Source of the DNA: Propionicicella superfundia DSM 22317
Lineage (GTDB): Bacteria; Actinomycetota; Actinomycetes; Propionibacteriales; Propionibacteriaceae
Reading direction: 5' to 3'
NCBI RefSeq assembly: GCF_000423465.1
Contig: NZ_KE384020.1
Span: 141,409-205,408 of the forward strand
DNA length: 64,000 nucleotides
In this document: positions 1-10,925 of the stretch, piece after piece
Numbering within the stretch: position 1 is the first letter of the stretch
Layout: every line of letters starts with the position of its first letter
Notes under the pieces: model-generated
The model's input: the letters and a program-made list of their open reading frames with translations, nothing else
Database searches by the model: none
What the model was told of the DNA's origin: nothing
Translations under genes and position numbers: made by a program

Positions 1-1548
1 GGCGGGCTGCTCGCCCTGGCGATCCGTGCCGAGCTGGCGTTCCCGGGTCGGCAGTACCTCAACTTCGACAACTTCAACCAGTTCTTCACGATGCACGGCA
101 CGATCATGCTGCTGCTGTTCGCGACCCCGATGTTCACGGGATTCGCGAACTTCCTGCTGCCGCTGCAGATCGGCGCACCCGACGTCGCCTTCCCGCGGAT
201 GAACGCCTTCGCGTTCTGGCTGTTCCTGTTCGGCGGTCTGATCGTGTGCTCGGGCTTCCTCAGCCCGCAGGGCGCGGCCTCCTTCGGCTGGTTCGCCTAC
301 GCCCCGCTCAGCGACGCCATCAACTCGCCCGGAGTCGGCGGCGACCTGTGGCTGATGGGCTTGTACCTCACCGGCCTCGGGACGATCCTGGGCGCGGTCA
401 ACTTCATCACGACGATCATCACCCTGCGGGCGCCCGGCATGACGATGTTCCGGATGCCCATCATGGCGTGGAACACCCTGGTCACGTCGATCATGATCCT
501 GATCGCGTTCCCGATCCTCGCCGCGGCGCTGCTCGTCCTCGAATCCGACCGCCGGCTCGGCACGCACATCTTCGACGCCGCCACCGGCGGCCCGCTGCTG
601 TGGCAACACCTGTTCTGGTTCTTCGGCCACCCCGAGGTGTACATCATCGCGCTGCCGTTCTTCGGCCTCATCACCGAGATCCTCCCGGTGTTCAGCCGCA
701 AGCCGCTGTTCGGCTACGTCGGCCTCGTCGCGGCGACGCTCGGCATCGGGGCGTTGTCGATCTCGGTGTGGGCGCACCACATGTTTGTCACCGGCGCGGT
801 CAACCTGCCGTTCTTCTCGTTCATGACCTTCCTGATCGCCGTCCCGACCGGCGTGAAGTTCTTCAACTGGATCGGGACGATGTGGGGCGGCTCGCTCAAC
901 TTCGCGACGCCCATGCTGTGGGCGCTGGGCTTCCTCACCACCTTCCTGTTCGGGGGCCTGACCGGCATCATCCTGGCGAGCCCCCCGCTGGACTTCCAGG
1001 TGTCCGACACGTATTTCGTCGTCGCGCACTTCCACTACGTGCTGTTCGGCACGGTCGTGTTCGCGATGTTCGGCGGATTCTATTTCTGGTGGCCGAAGAT
1101 CACCGGGCGGATGCTCAACGAGACGTGGGGGAAGGTCCACTTCTGGCTGCTGTTCGTGGGCTTCCACCTGACCTTCCTCGTGCAGCACTGGCTGGGCGTC
1201 GAGGGAATGCAGCGCCGGATCGTCGATTACCTCCCGTCGGAGGGCTTCACCTTCCTCAATCAGGTCTCCACGGTCGGTGCCTTCATGCTGGGCATCTCGA
1301 TGCTGCCGTTCCTGTGGAACGTGTGGATCACCCGGAAGTCACCGCCGGTGGAGGTCGATGATCCCTGGGGCTGGGGCCGGTCGCTCGAATGGGCGACGTC
1401 CTGCCCGCCGCCACGGCACAACTTCACCAGCCTGCCGCGGATCCGGTCCGAGTCGCCGGCGTTCGATCTGCATCACCCCGAGATCGCGGCCGCAGCGGAG
1501 CACGAACTCGGCGAGGCGACGAACGTCCAGAAGGAGGTCGACCGATGA
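1..1548 (+). CDS. ctaD: Cytochrome c oxidase (aa3) subunit I, 5' partial
   Basis: Catalytic subunit of the aa3 terminal oxidase, which reduces O2 to water and pumps protons in the cytoplasmic membrane. The frame is open from base 1, so the N-terminus (about 80 residues by family length) lies outside the window. The low-spin heme ligand lies in TMHGTIM, the CuB His and cross-linked Tyr in GHPEVY, the CuB histidine pair in WAHHMF and the heme ligands in [10 protein letters not shown]-channel-type lysine is in [10 protein letters not shown]. About ten hydrophobic segments follow one another, then a hydrophilic C-terminal tail of about 70 residues. The stop overlaps the start of ctaF. Confidence 0.97.
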   Translation, partial: GGLLALAIRAELAFPGRQYLNFDNFNQFFTMHGTIMLLLFATPMFTGFANFLLPLQIGAPDVAFPRMNAFAFWLFLFGGLIVCSGFLSPQGAASFGWFAYAPLSDAINSPGVGGDLWLMGLYLTGLGTILGAVNFITTIITLRAPGMTMFRMPIMAWNTLVTSIMILIAFPILAAALLVLESDRRLGTHIFDAATGGPLLWQHLFWFFGHPEVYIIALPFFGLITEILPVFSRKPLFGYVGLVAATLGIGALSISVWAHHMFVTGAVNLPFFSFMTFLIAVPTGVKFFNWIGTMWGGSLNFATPMLWALGFLTTFLFGGLTGIILASPPLDFQVSDTYFVVAHFHYVLFGTVVFAMFGGFYFWWPKITGRMLNETWGKVHFWLLFVGFHLTFLVQHWLGVEGMQRRIVDYLPSEGFTFLNQVSTVGAFMLGISMLPFLWNVWITRKSPPVEVDDPWGWGRSLEWATSCPPPRHNFTSLPRIRSESPAFDLHHPEIAAAAEHELGEATNVQKEVDR

Positions 1549-1940
1549 AGGCCGAGGGCTGGATCTTCGGGGTACTGGCGTTGTTCTTCGTCATCGTGAC
1601 GCCGCTGTACTGGGTGATCACGCACGAGACCATCGGGCTGGTCGTGCTGCTGCTGACGGCGGCGCTCACGATCATGATCACGGCATACCTCTTCATCACC
1701 GCGCGAAACATGGATCCGCGGCCCGAGGATCGCACGGACGGCGAGATCGTCGAGGGCGCGGGCGAGCTCGGCTTCTTCCCGCCGTCGAGCATCTGGCCGT
1801 TCTGGAGCGCGCTCACCGTGTCGATCGCGGCGCTCGGACCGGTGTTCGGGTGGTGGCTGACGCTCCTCGGGTTCGGGCTCGGCATCTGGGCACTGTGCGG
1901 CTGGGTGTACCAGTTCTACGTCGGCGAGTACAGCCACTGA
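1545..1940 (+). CDS. ctaF: Cytochrome c oxidase subunit IV (actinobacterial type)
   Basis: Small integral membrane subunit of the actinobacterial aa3 oxidase, 131 residues. The ATG lies within ATGA shared with the ctaD stop, so the two are translationally coupled. The protein has two N-terminal hydrophobic helices, a polar acidic loop ([15 protein letters not shown]), the family-typical [12 protein letters not shown] segment, and two C-terminal helices ending in [10 protein letters not shown]. Length and architecture match the family found beside ctaC/ctaD. A GC-rich hairpin follows the stop. Confidence 0.93.
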   Translation: MKAEGWIFGVLALFFVIVTPLYWVITHETIGLVVLLLTAALTIMITAYLFITARNMDPRPEDRTDGEIVEGAGELGFFPPSSIWPFWSALTVSIAALGPVFGWWLTLLGFGLGIWALCGWVYQFYVGEYSH

Positions 1941-1947
1941 CCTCCCC

Positions 1948-1977
1948 GCCGGGCGTGCGGCACCCGTCGCGCCCGGC
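1948..1977. terminator. Bidirectional hairpin between ctaF and guaB1
   Basis: GCCGGGCG (1948-1955) pairs with CGCCCGGC (1970-1977) around a 14-nt loop. It sits between convergent ctaF and guaB1, so it probably ends both transcripts. There is no U-tract, as is common for actinobacterial terminators. Confidence 0.55.
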
Positions 1978-1996
1978 ACGCTCCGTGCCGCGAGAG

Positions 1997-3463
<1,467 letters not shown>

Positions 3464-5194
3464 TCAAGGGCGCGCATCAACCGCGTCGTCGCGGTGATCG
3501 CTCGCCGCGGCGTCCGGCTCGTGTGCGGCCTCGATCTGACCGGCGTGTTCGTGGGCGGCCTCGATCTCTCCGCGGGTCGGTTTGGGGATCCTCGTGCCGA
3601 GGAACCAGCGGCTCAGCCGCGCGCGGAAGCCGGTCACGCCGGCGCCGCGTCGACGTACGCCGCGCTCGTCGGTGGCCGGGCTCTCCTCCAGCGGAAGAGG
3701 CTGATCATGCTGGGTCAGCGTGAACCCCTCCTCCTGGGAGATCGGCTCGTGAGCCTCCGAATAGCCGCCCTGCGGATCCCGCACGATGACGCCCGACTCG
3801 GCGCCGTGCAGGACGCGTTCGGCGTCCCGACGTTGCAGGCTGAGGCAGATCCGCCGGGTCGCCAGGAAGGCGAGGACCGGGCCCACGAACACCGCGACCC
3901 GCATGAACACGGTGATGGCGTTCAGCGACAGGTGGAAGTGGGTGGCGAGGATGTCGTTGCCGCCGGCCAGCCAGAACAGCCCGTAGCAGGTGATCCCCGC
4001 CACACCGAGGGCGGTTCGGGTGGGGGCGTTGCGAGGCCGGTCGAGGATGTGGTGCTCGCGTCTGTCCCCGGTGATCCACGCCTCGACGAACGGGTACAGG
4101 GCCAGCCCCGTGAACAACAGGCCCATCAGGCCGACGCCGGGCAGGAAGATCTGCCACGACCACGTCGTGCCGCCCACATGCCACTCCCAGTTCGGGATGA
4201 TGCGGATGGCGCCCTCGACCCACCCCATGTACCAGTCGGGCTGGGATCCGGCGGTGACCTGGGACGGGTTGTACGGTCCGTACATCCACACGGGGTTGAT
4301 CTGCATCGTGGCGCCCATGAGGACGGTGACGCCGAACACGATGAAGAAGAATCCGCCGGCTTTCGCCATGTAGACGGGGAACAGCGGGTATCCGACGACG
4401 TTGCCGTTCGTTCGTCCGGGCCCGGGGTACTGGGTGTGCTTGTGGTAGGTGACCAGCCCGATGTGCGCGGCGATCAGCCCGAGCAGGAGACCGGGCACGA
4501 GCAGGATGTGAACCATGTAGAGCCGCGGGATGACCAGGGTTCCGGGGAACTCGCCGCCGAACACGAAGAACTCCGCCCAGGTCCCGATCAACGGGATGGA
4601 GCGGATGAGTCCGTCGACGAACCGCAGCCCGGTTCCCGACAGCAGGTCGTCGGGCAGGGAATACCCCGCGAAGCCCTCGACGGTCGCCATCGAGAAGAGG
4701 CCGATGCCGATGAGCCAGTTGATCTCGCGCGGCTTGCGGAAGGCGCCGGTGAAGAACACCCGCAGCATGTGCACGGCGGCCGCGGCGACGAAGAGGATCG
4801 CCGCCCAATGGTGCACCTGGCGCACGAGCAGGCCGCCGCGGACATCGAACGAGATGTCCAGCGTGGACATGTAGGCCTCGGACATGGGGATGCCCCGCAG
4901 AAGCTGGTAGGACCCCTGGTACTCCACCTCCGCCATGGACGGCTTGAACCAGATCGTCAGGAAGACGCCGGTGAGGAGCAGCACGATGAACGAGTAGAGC
5001 GCGATCTCGCCGAGCAGGAAGGACCAGTGGTCGGGGAACACCTTGCGCAGGCCTGCCCGCCCGACGCGCGCGAGGCCGAGTCGGTCGTCCAGCCACCTGA
5101 GCGGCTTGGCGGCACCTCGGCCGGGGCTGGGGGCCGGAGGGCGCAGGTCGTCGAGGACTGGTGCGTCCGCGGACGTCGCAGCGGGCTTGGCCAT
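3464..5194 (-). CDS. qcrB: Cytochrome bcc complex cytochrome b subunit
   Basis: Quinol-oxidizing membrane subunit of the actinobacterial bcc complex, 576 residues. It carries heme b and the quinone sites and passes electrons to the Rieske protein. Visible marks are the QVHHWAAILF heme-ligand helix near residue 125, further histidines in MVHILLVPG and IAAHIGLV, and the Qo-site motif PDWYMGW, the actinobacterial form of PEWY. The C-terminal ~130 residues are hydrophilic, as in actinobacteria, and contain a short repeat (IEAAHEHAG/IEAAHEPD). The ATG overlaps the qcrA stop by one base. This is the third gene of the qcrCAB operon. Confidence 0.96.
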   Translation of the reverse strand: MAKPAATSADAPVLDDLRPPAPSPGRGAAKPLRWLDDRLGLARVGRAGLRKVFPDHWSFLLGEIALYSFIVLLLTGVFLTIWFKPSMAEVEYQGSYQLLRGIPMSEAYMSTLDISFDVRGGLLVRQVHHWAAILFVAAAAVHMLRVFFTGAFRKPREINWLIGIGLFSMATVEGFAGYSLPDDLLSGTGLRFVDGLIRSIPLIGTWAEFFVFGGEFPGTLVIPRLYMVHILLVPGLLLGLIAAHIGLVTYHKHTQYPGPGRTNGNVVGYPLFPVYMAKAGGFFFIVFGVTVLMGATMQINPVWMYGPYNPSQVTAGSQPDWYMGWVEGAIRIIPNWEWHVGGTTWSWQIFLPGVGLMGLLFTGLALYPFVEAWITGDRREHHILDRPRNAPTRTALGVAGITCYGLFWLAGGNDILATHFHLSLNAITVFMRVAVFVGPVLAFLATRRICLSLQRRDAERVLHGAESGVIVRDPQGGYSEAHEPISQEEGFTLTQHDQPLPLEESPATDERGVRRRGAGVTGFRARLSRWFLGTRIPKPTRGEIEAAHEHAGQIEAAHEPDAAASDHRDDAVDARP

Positions 5195-6267
5195 CAGCGG
5201 TCACCCTCCTCGTAGTCACCGGTGGAGTCGCGCTCGAAGTAGCTGGGGCCCACGGGCACCGTGAAGTCGCTGCGCGCGACGAGGTAGCCGTCCTGGTCGG
5301 TCGTGATGGGCAGTTGCGGCAGCGACCGTCCGGCCGGTCCGAAGATGACGACGCCCGAGTTGCCCAGGTCGAAGGTCGACTGATGGCACGGGCACAGCAG
5401 GTGCCCGGTCTGCCGCTCGAACAGGTTCACCGGGCAGCCGACGTGGGTGCAGATCTTCGAGTAGCACTGGATCCCGCCCACGTTCCAGTCACGCCGCGAC
5501 TCGGGCACCTGGATCCGGTTCGGGTCCATCCGCACGATGATGATGGACGCCTTCGCCTTGGCCTGCTGGAACTCGGCGCCGTGCAGGTCCTGCAGGTTCT
5601 CGGGCTGGGCGTTGACGAGTTCGTTGAGGGGGACCTCCGAGGCGCGGATGCGCCGGTAGGTCACATCGGTCACCAGGTACACGCCTTCGGCCCACAACGT
5701 CTTCTCGATCGTCTCCTTCCGGGTGGAGGCGATCGGCCATGGTCCCATGTCGGCGAGCATGACCAACGGTGGCAGCGCGACGGTGCCCAGCGCACCGGCG
5801 AGGCTGACGCCCAGCAGCTTCCGGCGTCCGATCCCCGATTCCTCGGTGCCCGCGGCGAACTGCTCGGCGACGATCTCGCGGTCCTGCGGCGACGAGGCCA
5901 GCTCGTGTCGTTCCTCGACGACCTCGGTGTCGGCCATGACGGTCTTCGCCCAGTGGACCGACCCGACGCCGATGCACAGGATCGCGAGGCCGACGAGCAG
6001 TCCGAACAGCGCGTGGTGGACCCGGATCGTCTCGGAGCCGAGCTCGAAGGACAGCGTCGTGGGCACCGCGAAGTAGACGACGATGGCCGCGATCGCGAGC
6101 AACGGGGACAGGCCGTACAGCGCCACGATCTGGCGGTAGGCACGCCGCCCGGCCCGCTCGTCGGTGTCGGTGTACCGGGGGAGATGCTCTTCGACCCCGG
6201 GGTCGGGGATCGGAGCGACCTCGCGCGGAGCGGGGTCGGGTGCATGCCGCGTCGTGTCCAGGCTCAT
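5194..6267 (-). CDS. qcrA: Cytochrome bcc complex Rieske iron-sulfur subunit
   Basis: Rieske 2Fe-2S protein of 357 residues that takes the first electron from menaquinol. The cluster ligands are in CTHVGCP and CPCHQS near the C-terminus. Unlike mitochondrial Rieske proteins it has a long N-terminal region with three hydrophobic helices (about residues 50-70, 85-105 and 160-180), as is typical of actinobacteria. The ATG at 6267 lies in an ATGA overlap with the qcrC stop. The frame is open far upstream of this ATG, but that extension is antisense-like and was not used. Confidence 0.95.
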   Translation of the reverse strand: MSLDTTRHAPDPAPREVAPIPDPGVEEHLPRYTDTDERAGRRAYRQIVALYGLSPLLAIAAIVVYFAVPTTLSFELGSETIRVHHALFGLLVGLAILCIGVGSVHWAKTVMADTEVVEERHELASSPQDREIVAEQFAAGTEESGIGRRKLLGVSLAGALGTVALPPLVMLADMGPWPIASTRKETIEKTLWAEGVYLVTDVTYRRIRASEVPLNELVNAQPENLQDLHGAEFQQAKAKASIIIVRMDPNRIQVPESRRDWNVGGIQCYSKICTHVGCPVNLFERQTGHLLCPCHQSTFDLGNSGVVIFGPAGRSLPQLPITTDQDGYLVARSDFTVPVGPSYFERDSTGDYEEGDR

Positions 6268-7061
6268 TTCGCGCGGGCTCCCTTCGCAGCGATCCACACG
6301 GCGAACAGGCTCAGCCCGCCGATGCCGATGATGAACCCCCAGAAGCCTTCGGAGACGGGGCCGATCCCGCCGAGGCTCAGGCCGCCGCTCGGCTCGGCCT
6401 CGACCGATGTCAGGTAGCCGATGATCGCGCGGGCGTCCTCGTCGGTGATGGTGTTCTGCCCGAACACCGGCATCTGGCCCGGACCGGTCCGCATGGCCTC
6501 CCAGATGTGGATCGCCTCGACGCCCTGCAACGACGGGGCCGAGACCCCCTCCGGCAGTGCGCCGCCCGCGCCTTCGAAGTTGTGGCAGGCCGAGCAGTTG
6601 GACCGGAACAGCTCGCCTCCCCGCGCGATCTCCTCGTCGGTGAGGCCGGCGGGGTTGTACTGACCGGAGTCGGGGGTGGACGTCCCCGTGCCCAGCGACG
6701 CGACGTACGCCGCGAGCTGAGCGGTCTCGTCGCTGGTGTAGGTGCCCGCCTTCCGCGGTGCCTGCTGGCCCTGGTTGGCCATCGGCATCCGTCCGGTGCC
6801 GACCTGGAAGTCGACCGCCGCCGACCCGACGCCGATCAGGGACGGCGCCTGGCTGGTGCCCTCCCCGTTGAGCCCGTGACACGACGAGCAGTTCTGGGTG
6901 AAGAGCGCCTTGCCTGCCGCGATCTGATCCTTCGAGCCGTCCGCCATGCTCTGCGTCGCGGGCTGCAGCGCCGCATAGGTCAGCCCGAGGACGAACAGCG
7001 CGAGGACGATGGCCAGCGGTCTGATCAACGCGCTGCGCCGGCGTGGCCGACGGTTCTTCAT
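6264..7061 (-). CDS. qcrC: Cytochrome bcc complex diheme cytochrome c subunit
   Basis: A 265-residue membrane-anchored cytochrome with two c-type heme sites, CSSCH near residue 58 and CSACH near residue 155. Each begins a cytochrome c domain and has a downstream methionine ligand (GRMPM and GQMPVFG). Both termini carry a hydrophobic anchor: an N-terminal uncleaved signal (about residues 13-32) and a C-terminal helix. In actinobacteria this subunit replaces separate cytochromes c1 and c and wires the bcc complex to aa3 oxidase. It lies 21 nt downstream of ctaE. Confidence 0.96.
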   Translation of the reverse strand: MKNRRPRRRSALIRPLAIVLALFVLGLTYAALQPATQSMADGSKDQIAAGKALFTQNCSSCHGLNGEGTSQAPSLIGVGSAAVDFQVGTGRMPMANQGQQAPRKAGTYTSDETAQLAAYVASLGTGTSTPDSGQYNPAGLTDEEIARGGELFRSNCSACHNFEGAGGALPEGVSAPSLQGVEAIHIWEAMRTGPGQMPVFGQNTITDEDARAIIGYLTSVEAEPSGGLSLGGIGPVSEGFWGFIIGIGGLSLFAVWIAAKGARAK

Positions 7062-7082
7062 GGTTCCTCCTCGGGTGCGCGG

Positions 7083-7793
7083 CTAGCGGACGAAGTAGAT
7101 GACGCCGAACAGGACGATCCAGATGAGGTCCACGAAGTGCCAGTAGTAGCTCGTCGCGACGGCGTTGACCGCCTGTTCGTGGGTGAACGTACGGGCGAGG
7201 TACGTGCGTCCGAGGACGAGCAGGAACGCGACGAGACCGCCGGTGACGTGCAGTCCGTGGAATCCGGTCGCAAGGAAGAACGCCGAGGTGTAGGCGTTGG
7301 TCGCGGGTGTGAACCCCTCACCGATGAGGGAGGCGTATTCGAACGCCTGGCCGCCGATGAAGATCGCACCCATGACGAAGGTCAAGGTGTACCACTCGCG
7401 CATTCCCCAGGCGGCGACGTTGAACAGCGAGCCGGAGCGCGACACGTGGGAGTTCTCGGCCGCGTGAACGCCCAGTTGGCAGGTGACGGAACTGAGCACC
7501 AGGATCGCCGTGTTCGCGATCGCCACCGGCATGTTGAAGTGGGACGCGCCCCATTCCCACATGCTCTGTTCCAGATTGTCCTGCTGGGCGAAGCTGTTGG
7601 TGACGTTGCGCAACGTGAAGTACGCCGCGAAGAGCGCGGCGAAGAACATCAACTCGGATGCAAGCCACACGATCGTGCCGACGGCCACCCTGTCGGGGTG
7701 ACCCGGGGTGCGCCGCAGACGCGAGGCCGCGACCGGGTGCAGCGCACCCGTGGGCAGTGCCTGGGCGGAAGGTTCGCCAATACTACTCGCCAC
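7083..7793 (-). CDS. ctaE: Cytochrome c oxidase (aa3) subunit III
   Basis: Non-catalytic membrane subunit of the aa3 oxidase, 236 residues with about five helices. It includes the conserved [14 protein letters not shown] helix with its buried Glu, and the C-terminal [14 protein letters not shown]. The GTG at 7793 is preferred because AGGA sits about 8 nt upstream (GCAGGATAAGCGC). An in-frame ATG at 7829 would add 12 residues and lacks such a site. It is the first gene of the ctaE-qcrCAB operon, an order conserved in actinobacteria. Confidence 0.94.
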   Translation of the reverse strand: MASSIGEPSAQALPTGALHPVAASRLRRTPGHPDRVAVGTIVWLASELMFFAALFAAYFTLRNVTNSFAQQDNLEQSMWEWGASHFNMPVAIANTAILVLSSVTCQLGVHAAENSHVSRSGSLFNVAAWGMREWYTLTFVMGAIFIGGQAFEYASLIGEGFTPATNAYTSAFFLATGFHGLHVTGGLVAFLLVLGRTYLARTFTHEQAVNAVATSYYWHFVDLIWIVLFGVIYFVR

Positions 7794-7850
7794 GCGCTTA
7801 TCCTGCCGTAAGTCCGGAAAAGAAGCCATCCTGAACAGCCGTGTGGGGCC

Positions 7851-7879
7851 ATCTTTGGGTGCGGTGACCGCGGCGTCAA
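7851..7879 (-). promoter_or_regulatory. Candidate promoter of ctaE-qcrCAB
   Basis: On the minus strand, TTGACG (7879-7874) is followed after 17 nt by AAAGAT (7856-7851). It lies about 60 nt upstream of the ctaE start in the 277-nt divergent gap. The -10 is weak, so this is tentative. Confidence 0.35.
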
Positions 7880-8070
7880 GCGCCGACCCTCCGGAACAAT
7901 GCGACACGGGGCGGTTCTCGGGGCCGCCCGCGCCGCCCTGGACCGGTCGCCGGGCGGCCCCGCCGGTCCGCGGCCGCCCGGGAGGAGGTGCTCGCGGCCG
8001 CCCGCCCGGACGCGCCGCACGAGTTAGGATGCAGCTTGAGTCCACGGTAGCGAAGCAGACAGGAAGTCCC

Positions 8071-8490
8071 ATGACCGATGCGCAGTCCGACCGGCAGCTC
8101 AAGGTACTGCTGTACTCCGACGACCGCACCGTGCGCCGTGACGTCCGGCTCGCTCTCGGGACGCGGGTCGCCGCCGACCTGCCACCCCTGGACATCTTCG
8201 ATGTCGCCACCGAGCCGGCCGTCATCACGGCGCTCGACGAGGGGCCTTATGACCTCGTCATCCTCGACGGGGAAGCGGTGCCGTCGGGAGGCATGGGGAT
8301 CGCCTACCGGATGAAGGACGAGTACGCCGACTGCCCGCCGGTCCTGGTGCTGGTCGCGCGTGTGGCGGACGCCTGGCTGGCCACGTGGTCGAAGGCGGAG
8401 GCGATCGCGACGCATCCGATCGATCCGGTCCGCCTGCCCGCTCAGGTCGCCGAACTGCTGCGGGCACGGCTCGCGGAGCCCGCCCGGTGA
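8071..8490 (+). CDS. Response-regulator receiver-like protein of unknown role
   Basis: A 139-residue single-domain protein. Its fold pattern resembles a CheY-like receiver: a beta strand ending in LLYSDD, then [10 protein letters not shown] at the position of the phospho-acceptor strand, then [11 protein letters not shown] classical output domain is absent. It sits directly upstream of trpD with a GTGA overlap and an AGGAAG ribosome site 7 nt before the ATG. A homologue upstream of trpD is common in actinobacteria. No kinase partner can be named, and phosphorylation is not established. Confidence 0.7.
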   Translation: MTDAQSDRQLKVLLYSDDRTVRRDVRLALGTRVAADLPPLDIFDVATEPAVITALDEGPYDLVILDGEAVPSGGMGIAYRMKDEYADCPPVLVLVARVADAWLATWSKAEAIATHPIDPVRLPAQVAELLRARLAEPAR

Positions 8491-9542
8491 GTGCGGCGGA
8501 GTTCACCTGGCCCGATGTCCTCGCCCAGCTTCTGAGGGGGGAGTCCCTGGCGCCGTCGGCCGTGTCGTGGGCGATGGGGGAGATCCTCGCGGGGAACGCG
8601 ACGCCGGTTCAGATCGCCGGTTTCGCCGTGGCGTTGCGCGCCAAGGGCGAGGCGGTGGAGGAGATCTCGGCGCTGGCCGACACGATGCTCGCCCGTGCGA
8701 CGCCGATCAGCCTCGACGAGGATGCGGTGGACGTCGTCGGGTCGGGGGGCGACCGGGCCAACACGGTGAACGTCTCCACGATGGCGGCGATCGTGGCGGC
8801 TGCGGCCGGTGCACGGGTCGTCAAGCACGGGAACCGGGCGGCGAGTTCGGCGTGCGGCACCGCCGACTGCCTGGAGGAGCTCGGCGTCGCGCTCGACGTG
8901 CCTGCGGCCGCGCAGGCGGAGGTGCTCGCCGACGTGGGGATCGTCTTCCTGTTCGCCCCGCTGTATCACCCGAGCCTGCGGCACTCGGCCGGGCCGCGGC
9001 GGGAGCTCGGCATCCCCACGACGTTCAACTTCCTCGGCCCGCTCGCGAACCCTGCCCGTCCTGCGGCGCAGGCGATCGGCGTGGCGGATGCGCGGATGGC
9101 GGGTCTGATGGCCGGCGTGCTGGCCGGTCGTGGCAGCCGCGGTCTCGTGTTCCACGGATCGGACGGGCTGGACGAGCTGACGACCACGACGACGTCCGAC
9201 GTCTGGATCCTGTCGGAGGGTCGCGCGGTCACCGGAGAGCTCGACCCCGCCGATCTCGGTATCCCGAGGGGCGAGGTGCGCGCGCTGGTCGGCGGCGGCC
9301 CGGCGCAGAACGCCGCGATCGTCCGCGACACGTTCGCCGGTGCCGTCGGGCCGGTGCGCGACATCGTCGTGCTCAACGCCGCAGCCGCGCTGCTGGCCTA
9401 TCACGGCCCGGACCCCGACGGCGACGTCGTCACGCAGCTCGCGCCCTACGTCGCGCAGGCGACGGAGGCGCTCGACTCGGGGCGCGCCACCGGGGTGCTC
9501 GACCGGTGGGTCGAGACGACCCGGCGGTTCCGACAGGTCTGA
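8487..9542 (+). CDS. trpD: Anthranilate phosphoribosyltransferase
   Basis: Second step of tryptophan synthesis: anthranilate plus PRPP gives phosphoribosyl-anthranilate. The protein has 351 residues, close to the family norm. Visible motifs are VVGSGGDRANTVNVST (PRPP-binding loop GTGGD variant), KHGNRAASSACGTAD, the NFLGPLANPARP segment, and DELTTTT near the metal/PRPP site. The start is the GTG of a GTGA overlap with the receiver-like gene; a longer frame upstream has no support. No other trp genes are nearby, so trpD is detached from the main trp operon as in other actinobacteria. Confidence 0.95.
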   Translation: MSAAEFTWPDVLAQLLRGESLAPSAVSWAMGEILAGNATPVQIAGFAVALRAKGEAVEEISALADTMLARATPISLDEDAVDVVGSGGDRANTVNVSTMAAIVAAAAGARVVKHGNRAASSACGTADCLEELGVALDVPAAAQAEVLADVGIVFLFAPLYHPSLRHSAGPRRELGIPTTFNFLGPLANPARPAAQAIGVADARMAGLMAGVLAGRGSRGLVFHGSDGLDELTTTTTSDVWILSEGRAVTGELDPADLGIPRGEVRALVGGGPAQNAAIVRDTFAGAVGPVRDIVVLNAAAALLAYHGPDPDGDVVTQLAPYVAQATEALDSGRATGVLDRWVETTRRFRQV

Positions 9543-9550
9543 CCGCCCGG

Positions 9551-10225
9551 TCACCAGCCCGGGAGCATCGTCCACACGAGCCACAGGTAGGGCCCGGCCA
9601 CGAGCGACGGCCCGTAGGGGAAGGGACCGGGCGGACGCCCGGCCCCGCGGTCGGACACCTGACACGCGAGCCCCCAGGCCGCGCCGACCAGGGCACCCAG
9701 GAGCGCGGCCCACAGCGCGGCGGACACTCCGAGGGTCCCGGCCGTTCCGCCGGCGAGCAGAGCCAGCCGGACGTCGCCGAATCCGAACCCGCCGGTGGTC
9801 CGCCACAGAAGCCAGAACAGGCCCCCGACCAGGAGCGACCCGCCCGCGGCGAGGACCGGCACCTGCCAGTCACCGGTGAGGGCGGCGACGACGCCGACGC
9901 AGAGGGCGAGCCCGGCCGTCGCGCCCCACACGAGCGATCGGGGGAGATAGGTCGTCCGTGCGTCGATGACGGCCGCCAGGACGCCGCCCGTTCCGAGCGG
10001 AAGCAGCGCAAGCACCTGCGGCCACGGCAGTGCGATGACGCTCACCGCCAGGGCGGCGAACACCGTCACACCGACGACGAGCCTCGTCGCGGGCGTCACG
10101 AGCGCGGCATAGGGGGTCTTGCCCGGTGCGTCGCGGGGCTCGGGCAGCGATCGGAGCAGGGGCCCGAGCGCCGCCGCGGTCCCTGCCGCCACGGCGGCAC
10201 ATCCTGCCAACAGCGACGCCATCAT
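9551..10225 (-). CDS. A24-family prepilin peptidase-like membrane protease
   Basis: A 224-residue integral membrane aspartic protease of the type IV prepilin peptidase family. The two catalytic Asp positions are in IDARTTYLPR and in the GxGD motif GFGFGDVRLA. About six hydrophobic helices are visible. The N-terminal cysteine-rich methyltransferase domain of full PilD is absent, as in TadV-like and short actinobacterial enzymes. No pilin or Tad genes are in the window, so the substrate is unknown. The ATG at 10225 is chosen because CATACT (10237-10232) ends 6 nt upstream, suggesting a leaderless message. Confidence 0.82.
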   Translation of the reverse strand: MMASLLAGCAAVAAGTAAALGPLLRSLPEPRDAPGKTPYAALVTPATRLVVGVTVFAALAVSVIALPWPQVLALLPLGTGGVLAAVIDARTTYLPRSLVWGATAGLALCVGVVAALTGDWQVPVLAAGGSLLVGGLFWLLWRTTGGFGFGDVRLALLAGGTAGTLGVSAALWAALLGALVGAAWGLACQVSDRGAGRPPGPFPYGPSLVAGPYLWLVWTMLPGW

Positions 10226-10231
10226 GGGCAC

Positions 10232-10237
10232 AGTATG
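10232..10237 (-). promoter_or_regulatory. -10 box before the A24 peptidase gene
   Basis: CATACT reads on the minus strand at 10237-10232, with 6 nt to the ATG at 10225. The spacing matches the leaderless pattern seen repeatedly in this window. Confidence 0.4.
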
Positions 10238-10238
10238 G

Positions 10239-10739
10239 TCACCACACGGGTTCCTCCGCGTCGGGCCCGATGTCCACTCCGGCTTCGACGGCCGCGGTCA
10301 CGATCAGCAGCTCGATCCGCCGCGTCGTGTAGCGGGTCTCCGGATCGAGCAGGGATTCGATGTCGCCCGCCTCGACCGGACAGCGCCGGGAGATCGCGGC
10401 GACGGAGCCGCCCGAGCGGCACCACGATTCCACGGCCTCCCGTGCCTGCGCCGCGGGCACCGGCCTCCTCGCCAGATCGGCGAGGAGGTCCTCCCGCATC
10501 GCGAGCAGGCGTCGGGCGATGTCGGGCGGAAGCCGGCGCAGGGGCCGGCCCCCGCGGCCGTGCAGGAGCACGTCAACGGTTCGCTCCGGCACCCGGGCCT
10601 CGGCGGCGATGACCCGCCACGGCAGTCCGCTCGCGGCCAGGAGGTGGTGCAGGTGGGCGCGGAACGGGGCGGCGTTCACCCAGTTCAGCGGGCTTTGGGG
10701 GCGCTTCGGGGTTTTCTGCGCGGAGATCACGGCACTCAT
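10239..10739 (-). CDS. Hypothetical protein with probable helix-turn-helix
   Basis: A 166-residue protein I cannot name. Residues about 18-60 (LNWVNAAPFRAHLHHLL then LPWRVIAAEARVPERTVDVLL) look like a helix-turn-helix of the kind that uses alternating short helices. A second helical repeat (EAVESWCRSGGSVAAISRRC) follows at about 105-125. It has no signal peptide or membrane helix. The ATG at 10739 (MSAVISAQKTP) is preferred over an upstream in-frame ATG at 10814, because the extra residues run into untypical sequence. The gene is about 8 nt upstream of the A24 peptidase -10 box. DNA binding is inference. Confidence 0.6.
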   Translation of the reverse strand: MSAVISAQKTPKRPQSPLNWVNAAPFRAHLHHLLAASGLPWRVIAAEARVPERTVDVLLHGRGGRPLRRLPPDIARRLLAMREDLLADLARRPVPAAQAREAVESWCRSGGSVAAISRRCPVEAGDIESLLDPETRYTTRRIELLIVTAAVEAGVDIGPDAEEPVW

Positions 10740-10842
10740 ACCCGAAGAGCCGTTGTCCACAGGGCTTTGTGAGGCGGATCCGGAAATTCGTGTGCCCGGT
10801 TCGCGGTGCCGCACCGATCGGCGTGGACGGGCGATCTGTCGA

Positions 10843-10924
10843 CCGACATCCCGGACGCGACGACGCGGCCGGGATGTCGGCGTTTCCCGGCCGCGTCGTG
10901 GGCGATCCCTCGCCGGAGGCGAGG
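10843..10924. other. Three hairpins, two of them mutually exclusive
   Basis: CCGACATCCCGG (10843-10854) is a perfect inverted repeat with 10869-10880. ACGACGCGGCCGGG (10860-10873) is a perfect inverted repeat with 10886-10899. The two share 10869-10873, so they cannot form together. A third hairpin, CCTCGCC-GGA-GGCGAGG, spans 10908-10924 right after the minus-strand stop of the sunset-domain frame. The block may be a terminator or an attenuator-like switch for the minus-strand genes on each side. Confidence 0.6.
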
Positions 10925-10925
10925 C

